Below the pieces are notes generated by a model. That model had not been told where the DNA came from. It searched no databases and was given only the letters and a program-made list of their open reading frames with translations. A DNA stretch of 64,000 bases from Alphaproteobacteria bacterium (GTDB lineage: Bacteria; Pseudomonadota; Alphaproteobacteria; TMED109): positions 1 to 64,000 of the forward strand of contig JAJEGJ010000001.1 in NCBI GenBank assembly GCA_022819905.1, given 5' to 3'. This document shows, one piece after another, positions 1 through 6,643 of this stretch (position 1 is its first letter; each line of letters opens with the position of its first letter). The translations under genes and the position numbers were made by a program.

Positions 1-380
1 AGCCCGTTGGCGGCGACCGGAAAGGCGCCGTCCGAGATCGACCCGACCCGAGCGCCGCGGGCTGCGGCCCGCTTCAGCGATACTGCGAGTCCCTCGGAAT
101 CATAGTCGTGGGATCGTTCACCACCGACCACCGCGAGCAGATCCGGTGGCGTGCCTGATGAACTCCGGGATGCCAGCGGCAACGCCGAGAGACGGATATC
201 GCTGGACGAGGGCACACCGTCCACGGATGCCAAGTGATCGAAGTCAGCAGACAGGCGCCACGCGTAAGCGGTCCGGCCGAGGACCATGTTGGCCGCTCGC
301 AGGGCGTCCACCGCACAGGACAGGGCCAGCAGCGAAAAACCCGGCACCAGTAAGAATTCCACCTGAACCGACTTGTCCAT
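1..380 (-). CDS. GlxA/AraC-family transcriptional regulator, N-terminal part (cut by window edge)
   Basis: Reading left from an ATG at 380 gives an open frame of 126 codons that runs off the window. It begins MDKSVQVEFLLVPGF and continues with SCAVDALRAANMV, the typical start of the DJ-1/PfpI-like sensor domain of GlxA/GbdR-type AraC regulators. Only this domain is visible; the expected C-terminal AraC helix-turn-helix lies outside. The same architecture is seen whole in the regulator at 3802-4794, so the two are paralogues. It is divergent from the flavoenzyme at 521, separated by 140 bp, so it probably controls that gene. Regulators of this family are known to control glycine betaine, sarcosine or carnitine catabolism in other bacteria; the ligand here is unknown. 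Confidence 0.75.
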   Translation of the reverse strand, partial: MDKSVQVEFLLVPGFSLLALSCAVDALRAANMVLGRTAYAWRLSADFDHLASVDGVPSSSDIRLSALPLASRSSSGTPPDLLAVVGGERSHDYDSEGLAVSLKRAAARGARVGSISDGAFPVAANG

Positions 381-452
381 CGCTCCCGGTCCCCTGAAAT
401 GCGGACACGCAGTGGCACAATAATGCCCTTTGTTGTCCGGTAAGTTGTTTTG

Positions 453-464
453 TCGAACATTCGA
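453..464. promoter_or_regulatory. Short inverted repeat in divergent promoter region
   Basis: TCGAA-CA-TTCGA, 5-bp perfect arms with a 2-bp spacer, lies midway between the divergent start codons at 380 and 521. This is a position where the regulator could bind. The arms are short and the call rests only on symmetry and location. Confidence 0.22.
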
Positions 465-520
465 AATACGCAGAATGGGCCGACTTCCGCTCTTGCGGCC
501 CCGCCGGATGAGGCATTTCC

Positions 521-1864
521 ATGAGTTTTCCCACACATGTCCGCTATGTCGTGATCGGCGCGGGAGTCCACGGGCTGTCGACCGCCTGGCGACTCGCTGA
601 GCAATTGGCGGCGGCCGGCAAGGGCGTCGGCTCGGATATCCTGGTGATCGACAAGACCGCCATCGCCGCCGGTGCGAGCGGCATCGCCTGCGGCGTCGTG
701 CGGAACAACTATTTCCAGCCCGCGATGCGCGAATTGATGGCGCACAGCGTGGATGTCTGGGAATCTGATCCAAAGGCCTTCAGTTATCACCCGGTCGGCT
801 ACATGCAGGTCAGCCACGAGGCCATGCGTGAAGATGTGACCAGCATCTACGAGCAGCAGAAGGCGATCGGTTACCCCTCCGAGTTCATCGAGGGCCAGGA
901 AGACTGCACGGCCTACATGCGCGACCTTCTGAACGACTGGCGTGCCGAAGGCATCACCTCCGTCCTGCACGAGAAGAAGGGCGGCTATGCGAACAACACC
1001 GCCGCCATCTACGGCCTGGCGGACAAGGCTGAGGCCCGGGGCGTGCGCATTCTCACCGGTATGTCGGTCAACGGATTCGAGCGTGGCAGCCAGACCGGCG
1101 CGGTGACAGCCGTCGTTACCGATCGGGGCACGATCAAATGCGACCAGGTGGTCGTGGCCGTGGGCCCTTGGGTCAAGACGATCTGGGACCTACTTGAGTT
1201 GCCGCGCGAAGTGTCGATCAAGGGCCCTGACGGTACGATGCACCACGGGATTCCGACCTGGCGCTACTGGTGCCTGGAGGAGGGGGTCATCGGGGTCGAT
1301 CCCGACCTGCAGAAGCTCAACGGCGGCGGCATGCCGCCGGTGATCCATGTCGACACCGACGTGCCGCTCCGCTCCGATGTCGATGGGTCGGTCATCACCG
1401 AAGAACCTTGGGGGATCTATTACAAGCCGGATTTCCATTTTGGCGGAGTCCAGGGCGGCGGCATGCCGTACGAGGTGAAGACTCCGGCTGACGACGTGGC
1501 GATCGATCCCTACGGCCCTGATTCGCCAGAGTTCGTGGTCGGTCCCGACTTCGCCCACATGTGGTGTTCGGCCCTGGCCTTCTGCCAGGAACGCTTCTCC
1601 GGCCAGATCGGGAAATTCAAGAAAGAGCCGTCCGGTGGCTTGGGCTGCTTCACTCCGGACAGCTTTCCGGTATTCGACACCTTCTGCGAGAACGTCTACG
1701 TCATCGCCGACAGCAATCACGGGTTCAAGATGATCGGCGTCGGGCACCTGGTCGCCGACGAGATTTTGGGCCGGGAGCAGGCCCTGCTGGAGCCGTTCCG
1801 GTTCAGCCGCTATGCGGACGGGAAGCTGCACCCGCTGAGCAACAGCCCGTTTCCCTGGAGCTGA
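521..1864 (+). CDS. FAD-dependent oxidoreductase, DAO/sarcosine oxidase beta-like family
   Basis: The 447-aa protein starts with a Rossmann FAD-binding motif, GAGVHG at residues 13-18. A GASGIACGVVRNNYF stretch follows where DAO-family enzymes have their second flavin contact, and a GPWVK segment sits before the substrate domain. The C-terminal DSNHGFKMIGVG block is typical of the FAD-binding end of D-amino-acid oxidase/sarcosine oxidase relatives. The start is supported by a GATGAGG ribosome-binding site 8 nt upstream. It stands alone, divergent from a GlxA-type regulator and convergent with the ammonium transporter unit. It probably oxidises a secondary or tertiary amine or amino acid; the substrate is not visible. 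It is distinct from the beta subunit at 4868-6118. Confidence 0.8.
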   Translation: MSFPTHVRYVVIGAGVHGLSTAWRLAEQLAAAGKGVGSDILVIDKTAIAAGASGIACGVVRNNYFQPAMRELMAHSVDVWESDPKAFSYHPVGYMQVSHEAMREDVTSIYEQQKAIGYPSEFIEGQEDCTAYMRDLLNDWRAEGITSVLHEKKGGYANNTAAIYGLADKAEARGVRILTGMSVNGFERGSQTGAVTAVVTDRGTIKCDQVVVAVGPWVKTIWDLLELPREVSIKGPDGTMHHGIPTWRYWCLEEGVIGVDPDLQKLNGGGMPPVIHVDTDVPLRSDVDGSVITEEPWGIYYKPDFHFGGVQGGGMPYEVKTPADDVAIDPYGPDSPEFVVGPDFAHMWCSALAFCQERFSGQIGKFKKEPSGGLGCFTPDSFPVFDTFCENVYVIADSNHGFKMIGVGHLVADEILGREQALLEPFRFSRYADGKLHPLSNSPFPWS

Positions 1865-1909
1865 TCGCCCGGCAACGCAAGGACCGGGACGAGGACACCG
1901 CGGTGTAGA

Positions 1910-1937
1910 AAGGGGGCGCGGACGCCCGCGCCCCCTT
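1910..1937. terminator. Strong hairpin between convergent genes
   Basis: A perfect 12-bp stem (AAGGGGGCGCGG pairing with CCGCGCCCCCTT) with a 4-nt ACGC loop sits between the flavoenzyme stop at 1864 and the end of the small membrane gene at 1942. A-residues flank one side and T-residues the other, so it could terminate from both directions. Confidence 0.7.
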
Positions 1938-1941
1938 CAAG

Positions 1942-2160
1942 TTAGTCGCCGTCGAGCGCTTCGTTGACGCTGGCGTCGTCGCCGTGCTGGCGCACGATGC
2001 CGTCATATTCCTCGTTTTCGGCACGCATCTGCAGAAGATGCCAGCCGAGCCACAGTATTACGCCCGCGAGCACGAACAGCCCTTCCGTACCTTGAAACGG
2101 GTAGATGGCGCCGATGTCCTTCAGATCGACCGCCCAGCTTTCGATACCTGTCGTAGCCAT
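1942..2160 (-). CDS. Small single-pass membrane protein downstream of the ammonium transporter
   Basis: This 72-aa frame has one clear hydrophobic segment (about residues 27-43, GLFVLAGVILWLGWHLL). An acidic, polar C-terminal tail of about 28 residues follows (ENEEYDG ... SVNEALDGD). A strong AGAGGAGA ribosome-binding site precedes the ATG. It follows the amt gene on the same strand by 80 bp, with a large hairpin in between and a terminator after it. I do not recognise the family. Position and size suggest a partner or regulator of the transporter, but that is inference. Confidence 0.6.
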   Translation of the reverse strand: MATTGIESWAVDLKDIGAIYPFQGTEGLFVLAGVILWLGWHLLQMRAENEEYDGIVRQHGDDASVNEALDGD

Positions 2161-2184
2161 GCTTCAGTCTCCTCTCTGGCCGCT

Positions 2185-2214
2185 GGCCCGCCGGCAGATG
2201 CCTGCCGGCGGGCC
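2185..2214 (-). terminator. Perfect hairpin between amt and the small membrane gene
   Basis: A 13-bp perfect GC-rich stem (GGCCCGCCGGCAG and its complement) with a 4-nt loop lies 27 nt after the amt stop and ends 24 nt before the small gene's start. It lacks a U-run. It may act as a partial terminator, attenuator or mRNA 3'-end stabiliser that sets the ratio of the two products. Confidence 0.5.
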
Positions 2215-2240
2215 CTCAGGCAAATGGGGTAGCGAACCTG

Positions 2241-3593
2241 TCAGACGGCCGCCTTCTCGGTTGAGCGGACATCGGCCGCAGCCGCCTGCTCTTCCCGGTT
2301 GGACTTGAAGTCAAGACCCAGCAGCTCGACCCGCCTTGGAATCCGCAGCAGGTCCATTGCCGCCAGGATCTTGGCCACGATCCAGCCCGGCACGAACCCC
2401 AGCACGAAGAACATGATGATCGCGCCGATGAACTGGCCAAGCGGATTGATTGCGGCAAAGCCTTCGTACGGCGAACTCGGGTGACCCCACAGCACGAAGC
2501 CGCAAATCACCAGACCGATGAAGCCGGCGTAACCGTGGACGGCCACTGCGCCGACCGCGTCGTCGATCTTGAACTTCTCTTCCACCCAGTAATGCAGCTT
2601 GTAGGCACAGTAGGTGCCGATGCCGCCGATGATCATCGCGTGGATCGGGTGATACAGGTCGTTCCCGGCCGACGCCGTGATGATGCCGGCAAGTCCACCG
2701 GAATAGGTCCAGAAAGGATTGCCCTTGGAGGCGAGGAAGCCGACCAGCAATCCGCCCGAAAGCGACATCAGGAAATTCACCGTGATGGCACCGAGTGTCG
2801 TCGGGGTCAGGTAAATCGTTGTCGCTGTCCAGGTATCGCCGGTGATCTGCCCGCCAATGCCGCCAGGATCGATGATCGGAACGTTGCAGGCCACGTAGAA
2901 GCCCCAGAATCCCGCGTAGATCAAGAACAGGCCGAGACACACCATCCAAGGGTTGTGTGGATTGATGCTTCGGGGGGTGCCGTCCTTGGCGAACTTGCCA
3001 AGCCGCGGCCCCAGGACGACAAGGACACCCAGGGCGAATCCCCCTGCGATCGCGTGAATCACGCCGGAGGCGTACGCGTCGTGGTAGCCGAGCAACTGGA
3101 CCATCCAGCCGCCGTAGTGCCAGCCCCAGGCCGCGTCGATAATCCATGCGACCGATCCGATGACCACCGCAAGGACCCAGAACGCGCCAGACTTGATCCG
3201 TTCGATGACGGAGCCGGAGACAATGGAAGCTGCCGTCCAGGAGAACAGCAGGAAGGCTGCCCAAAATACGCCGGTGATGCGGTCGCCGGTGTTCGGTCCC
3301 ATGTTCTCGGACCAGGCGGTGTTGGCGGCCGCCATTTCGGTATCGAGGCCGCCGGTGATGAACGGACCGTTCGGCATCGCCCAGTACAACCACCAGCCGA
3401 AGAAGAAGAACGTGATCGTCACCAACGGGATCAGCATCGTGTTCTTCATCAGCGTATGCAGGTGATTGCGCCGCCTACTGGCGCCGACCTCGTACATGCA
3501 AAAGCCGATATGAATAAAAAACATCAACGGTATGGTCGCCCAGTAATAGAACTCGGTGAACACCGTTGTCAGGGCATTAAGATTGCCTTCCAC
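2241..3593 (-). CDS. amt: Ammonium transporter, Amt family (marine subtype)
   Basis: A 450-aa polytopic membrane protein of the Amt/Mep/Rh family, which passes NH3/NH4+ (and often methylammonium) across the inner membrane. The two pore histidines are visible in IHAIAGG and VHGYAGF. The N-terminal FFIHIGFCMYEVGASRRRN block resembles the branch known as the marine-subtype ammonium transporter. I chose the GTG at 3593 because GGGGGAG lies about 7 nt upstream; an in-frame upstream extension is open but not Amt-like. No GlnK/PII gene is adjacent. It lies behind a GlxA-type regulator, with GAATTGG repeats upstream, and near an amine oxidase operon, so uptake of methylated ammonium is a plausible role. 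Confidence 0.9.
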   Translation of the reverse strand: MEGNLNALTTVFTEFYYWATIPLMFFIHIGFCMYEVGASRRRNHLHTLMKNTMLIPLVTITFFFFGWWLYWAMPNGPFITGGLDTEMAAANTAWSENMGPNTGDRITGVFWAAFLLFSWTAASIVSGSVIERIKSGAFWVLAVVIGSVAWIIDAAWGWHYGGWMVQLLGYHDAYASGVIHAIAGGFALGVLVVLGPRLGKFAKDGTPRSINPHNPWMVCLGLFLIYAGFWGFYVACNVPIIDPGGIGGQITGDTWTATTIYLTPTTLGAITVNFLMSLSGGLLVGFLASKGNPFWTYSGGLAGIITASAGNDLYHPIHAMIIGGIGTYCAYKLHYWVEEKFKIDDAVGAVAVHGYAGFIGLVICGFVLWGHPSSPYEGFAAINPLGQFIGAIIMFFVLGFVPGWIVAKILAAMDLLRIPRRVELLGLDFKSNREEQAAAADVRSTEKAAV

Positions 3594-3753
3594 GGTTTTG
3601 GCTCCCCCGGTTACTCGAACGGCTGTCTCATCGCGCCGCGCTCCGTGGGTCGTACCGAAAGAACCGGTTCCAACCAACTGTCCGCCGGCCGGCAACTATC
3701 CGTTCTCGGGCAGCATGGCGCTTTCCATCGGATACTTCAATCATTTCGGCGGC

Positions 3754-3780
3754 GAATTGGTCAGAATTGGTCTGGATTGG
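3754..3780. repeat. Three GAATTGG-type iterons spaced one helical turn apart
   Basis: GAATTGG (3754), GAATTGG (3764) and GGATTGG (3774) recur with an exact 10-bp period, about 160-190 bp upstream of the amt start and just after the stop of the GlxA-type regulator. Helical phasing is what cooperative binding of a regulator would need. Confidence 0.45.
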
Positions 3781-3801
3781 AAGCGTTTCAATCTTTCCAA
3801 G

Positions 3802-4794
3802 TCAGTGTCCGTGCAGCGTTTCCAAGCGGTCGCGTGACGGTGCCGCGCCGTACCGCTGACGGTAGGCGGTCGCGAAATGCGCCGCGCCGGAAAAGCCCGT
3901 GGCGATCGCGATCTCGAGGACCGGCAGGCTGGTCTGATGCAGCAATTCCCGGGATTTTTCGAGGCGGAGGGCCCGGTAGAACCCCCCGGCGCTGCGGCCC
4001 AGCCCGGCCTTGAACTGGCGGTTCAGCTGACGGACGCTCACGCCGACCACCTGGGCGAGAACGGTGAGGGGCAGCGGGTCCGCGACATGGTTTTCCATGA
4101 CCTCGATTGCGGCCAGAACGGCGGGACGGTTGGTGCCGTAGCGCTGCGCCAGTCCGGCCCGCTGCGGGCCTCCGGCCGGCCGTACATCAGTGTGCATGAA
4201 CCAGTCACTGACCTTCCGGGCGAAGTCCGGGCCGTGATGTTCGGCGATCAAAGCATGCATCATGTCCAGCGGAGCCGTCCCACCGGCACATGTCATCCGG
4301 TCCCGGTCCACGACATAGAGGGTGCGTTCGAGAAGGAGACCGGGATGACGCTCGGCGAGGGCGGCATAGTGCTCCCAGTGAACTGTCATCCGCCGGTTGT
4401 CCATGACGCCGGCGTTGGCAAGGATCGCCGGTCCGCCAGACACACCTCCCAGCATGCAGCCGTGCTGCGCCTGCCGCCTTAGCCACCGGAACAGTCGGGG
4501 ACTGCGAAAGCCGACCGGGTCGCCGCCTGCGACGACAAACGCGAGATCGAAGGTGTCCGTCGTTTCCTGCAGGTCGCCGACCGCGACCGCGGCTGCGGAC
4601 GAGCTGTTCAGGTTCTTCGTGGTTCCCGGTCCGGCGGCGAAATGGAACAGTTCGTATATGCGCCTGCCGGCCAGCAGGTTGGCCGCGCGCAGGGGCTCGG
4701 TCACGGCCGCGAACGACATCAGGGCGAACCCCTCGACCAAGACGAAGGCAATGCGGCGTTTGGCCAACCGGGACTCCGACATGTCCGGAATCAT
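3802..4794 (-). CDS. GlxA/GbdR-type AraC-family transcriptional regulator
   Basis: A 330-aa DNA-binding regulator. Residues from about 12 to 195 form the DJ-1/PfpI-like sensor domain (RRIAFVLVEGFALMSFAA; GGVSGGPAILANAG, with no catalytic cysteine at the elbow). The C-terminal 110 residues are an AraC domain with two helix-turn-helices, including LTVLAQVVGVSVRQLNRQF and the signature ending GFSGAAHFATAYRQRYG. The ATG at 4794 has AAGGA about 10 nt upstream; a second possible ATG is at 4782. It is divergent from the amine oxidase operon starting at 4868 with only 73 bp between. Relatives such as GbdR and SouR sense glycine betaine, dimethylglycine or sarcosine; the effector here may be a methylamine-derived amino acid. 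Confidence 0.88.
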   Translation of the reverse strand: MIPDMSESRLAKRRIAFVLVEGFALMSFAAVTEPLRAANLLAGRRIYELFHFAAGPGTTKNLNSSSAAAVAVGDLQETTDTFDLAFVVAGGDPVGFRSPRLFRWLRRQAQHGCMLGGVSGGPAILANAGVMDNRRMTVHWEHYAALAERHPGLLLERTLYVVDRDRMTCAGGTAPLDMMHALIAEHHGPDFARKVSDWFMHTDVRPAGGPQRAGLAQRYGTNRPAVLAAIEVMENHVADPLPLTVLAQVVGVSVRQLNRQFKAGLGRSAGGFYRALRLEKSRELLHQTSLPVLEIAIATGFSGAAHFATAYRQRYGAAPSRDRLETLHGH

Positions 4795-4867
4795 AAAAGA
4801 GTCGTCCTTTTTCAGAAAGCACCAGCGGGGCGACCGGCGCATCAATCAGGTCTGGGTAGAGGACGTC

Positions 4868-6118
4868 ATGCGCTATTCCGTCCTGCAGATCTTGAAGGAA
4901 GGCTTGACCGGCAACCGCGGCTGGAAGCCGGTGTGGCGCGAGCCGGACCCGAAGCGGCACTACGACACGGTCATCGTGGGCGGTGGCGGACACGGCATGG
5001 CCGCGGCCTACTATCTGGCAACGGTCCACGGGCTGACCGATATCGCGGTGCTGGAAAAAGGCTGGATCGGCTGCGGCAATGTCGGCCGCAACACGACGAT
5101 TATCCGTTCCAACTACCTGCTGCCCGGCAACGAGCCTTTCTACGAACTGTCGATGAAGCTGTGGGAGGGCCTGGAACAGGACATCAACTACAACGCCATG
5201 GTGTCGCAGCGCGGGCTGATCAACCTGTTCCACACCGACCCACAGCGTGATGCCGCTGTCCGGCGCGGTAATGCGATGCTCCTGGCCGGAGCGGGTGCGG
5301 TGCTGCTGGACCGCGACGCCCTCCGGCGAAAGTGCCCCTTCCTGGACTTCGACAACGAGCGCTTCCCGATCAAGGGAGGCCTGTGGCAGCCGCGCGGCGG
5401 CACGGTGCGGCACGATGCGGTCGTTTGGGGTTATGCCCGGGGCGCCGACCAGCGGGGCGTCGACGTGATCCAGAACTGCGAAGTCACCGGGTTCGATATC
5501 CGTGACGGCGTTTGCCGAGGGGTCGAGACCACCCGCGGGGCAATCGGCGCCGACAAGGTGGCAGTATGTGTGGCCGGCTCGTCCGGTCAGGTGATGGGCC
5601 TTGCGGGATTGCGGCTGCCGATCGAAAGCCACGTGCTGCAGGCCTGCGTGACCGAAGGGCTGAAACCGGCGATTCCCGGGGTGATTACCTTCGGCGCCGG
5701 GCATTTCTACGTCAGCCAATCGGACAAGGGCGGCCTCGTCTTCGGCGGCGACATCGACGGCTACAACACCTACGCGCAGCGGGGCAACCTGCCCACCGTG
5801 GAGGATGTCTGCGAGGGCGGCATGGCGCTGATGCCGATGATCGGGCGGGCGCGTGTGCTGCGCATGTGGGGTGGTGTCGTCGACATGTCGATGGACGGGT
5901 CGCCCTTCATCGACAGGACGCCGGTCGAAGGCCTCTTTTTCAGCGGTGGCTGGTGCTACGGCGGCTTCAAGGCAGTCCCGGCGGGCGGCTACTGCCTCGC
6001 CCACCTGATGGCGACCGGCGCGCCGCATCGGGTGGCTGAGGCGATGCGGCTTGACCGTTTCGTGACCGGCGCCGTGATCGACGAGAAGGGCATGGGCGCC
6101 CAGGCCAACCTCCACTAG
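4868..6118 (+). CDS. mgdA: Sarcosine oxidase beta-type subunit; probable N-methylglutamate dehydrogenase subunit A
   Basis: A 416-aa FAD/FMN subunit of the heterotetrameric sarcosine oxidase (SoxB)/N-methylglutamate dehydrogenase (MgdA) family. It has the FAD motif GGGGHG near residue 39, GNVGRNTTIIRSNY, and an RHD motif with His182 in the place where SoxB enzymes carry covalent FMN. Length equals the family norm. The ATG at 4868 follows AGAGG; an open frame further upstream overlaps the divergent regulator and is not SoxB-like. It is the first gene of a four-gene operon. I prefer MgdA over SoxB because MgsABC and a GmaS-type enzyme occur in this window and no folate genes (glyA, purU, folD) accompany the operon. 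Sarcosine oxidase remains possible. Confidence 0.85.
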   Translation: MRYSVLQILKEGLTGNRGWKPVWREPDPKRHYDTVIVGGGGHGMAAAYYLATVHGLTDIAVLEKGWIGCGNVGRNTTIIRSNYLLPGNEPFYELSMKLWEGLEQDINYNAMVSQRGLINLFHTDPQRDAAVRRGNAMLLAGAGAVLLDRDALRRKCPFLDFDNERFPIKGGLWQPRGGTVRHDAVVWGYARGADQRGVDVIQNCEVTGFDIRDGVCRGVETTRGAIGADKVAVCVAGSSGQVMGLAGLRLPIESHVLQACVTEGLKPAIPGVITFGAGHFYVSQSDKGGLVFGGDIDGYNTYAQRGNLPTVEDVCEGGMALMPMIGRARVLRMWGGVVDMSMDGSPFIDRTPVEGLFFSGGWCYGGFKAVPAGGYCLAHLMATGAPHRVAEAMRLDRFVTGAVIDEKGMGAQANLH

Positions 6119-6355
6119 CCGGGCCGGGAGGGGAAAAGACCATGTTGTTGTCGCAATCCAGACTGCTCACCGGAGGGTGGCCACTCTGGTGGCGGACGGC
6201 CGAAGCTTCCGACGTCGGGCCCGACAGGTCGACCGGGGGAACTCCGTGAACGCGCTGTTCGGATCGGGGCGGCGGCGTGCGACGTGGGCAGGATCAATGG
6301 CTGAGCGGCTTCGGGGAAGTCGCCCGCAGGCAGTGACGACCGGCGGGGTGAAGGA

Positions 6356-6643
6356 ATGATCATTGACCACCCGCTGCTTGGCCCGCGCGACGCGGCGGAG
6401 TTCGTGTATCTCGGCGATGCCTGCCTGATCGACCGGCCCGATCCGGGGGACGAGAACGCGGCGCGGCTGTTCCACGATTACCTCCACATCCGGGACAATC
6501 CTGCCGGCGAGCACCGGGAACTCTGGTTTCACGAACACGGCGATCGGTCCTGGCTGGTCGTGACCCGCAACACGCTGACCCACGAGATCGTGCGCGTCGA
6601 ATTGGCGCGTGATGTCGCGCTTGCCCGGGGGCGGGACCGGTGA
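6356..6643 (+). CDS. mgdB: Sarcosine oxidase delta-type subunit; probable N-methylglutamate dehydrogenase subunit B, zinc ligands lost
   Basis: A 95-aa protein with the delta-subunit signature GPRDAAEFVYLGDA, a central YLHIRDNPAGEHRELW block and THEI near the end. Classical SoxD binds structural zinc with Cys6, Cys9, His59 and Cys63. Here the aligned positions are His5, Leu8, His59 and Asp63, so three of four ligands have changed. The ATG has GAAGGA directly upstream. A 237-bp gap separates it from the beta gene, and its stop overlaps the GTG start of the alpha gene (GTGA). The loss of cysteines may mark the N-methylglutamate dehydrogenase branch rather than sarcosine oxidase. Confidence 0.85.
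   Translation: MIIDHPLLGPRDAAEFVYLGDACLIDRPDPGDENAARLFHDYLHIRDNPAGEHRELWFHEHGDRSWLVVTRNTLTHEIVRVELARDVALARGRDR

Noticed and set aside
413-426. Sigma54-like TGGCAC ... ATGC upstream of the flavoenzyme at 521
   Set aside because: The distance between the GG and GC elements is 9 bp, not the required 10 bp.
6142-6249. 35-codon gene between the beta and delta subunit genes
   Set aside because: It has a good ribosome-binding site but no recognisable protein character; kept only as an observation on the gap.
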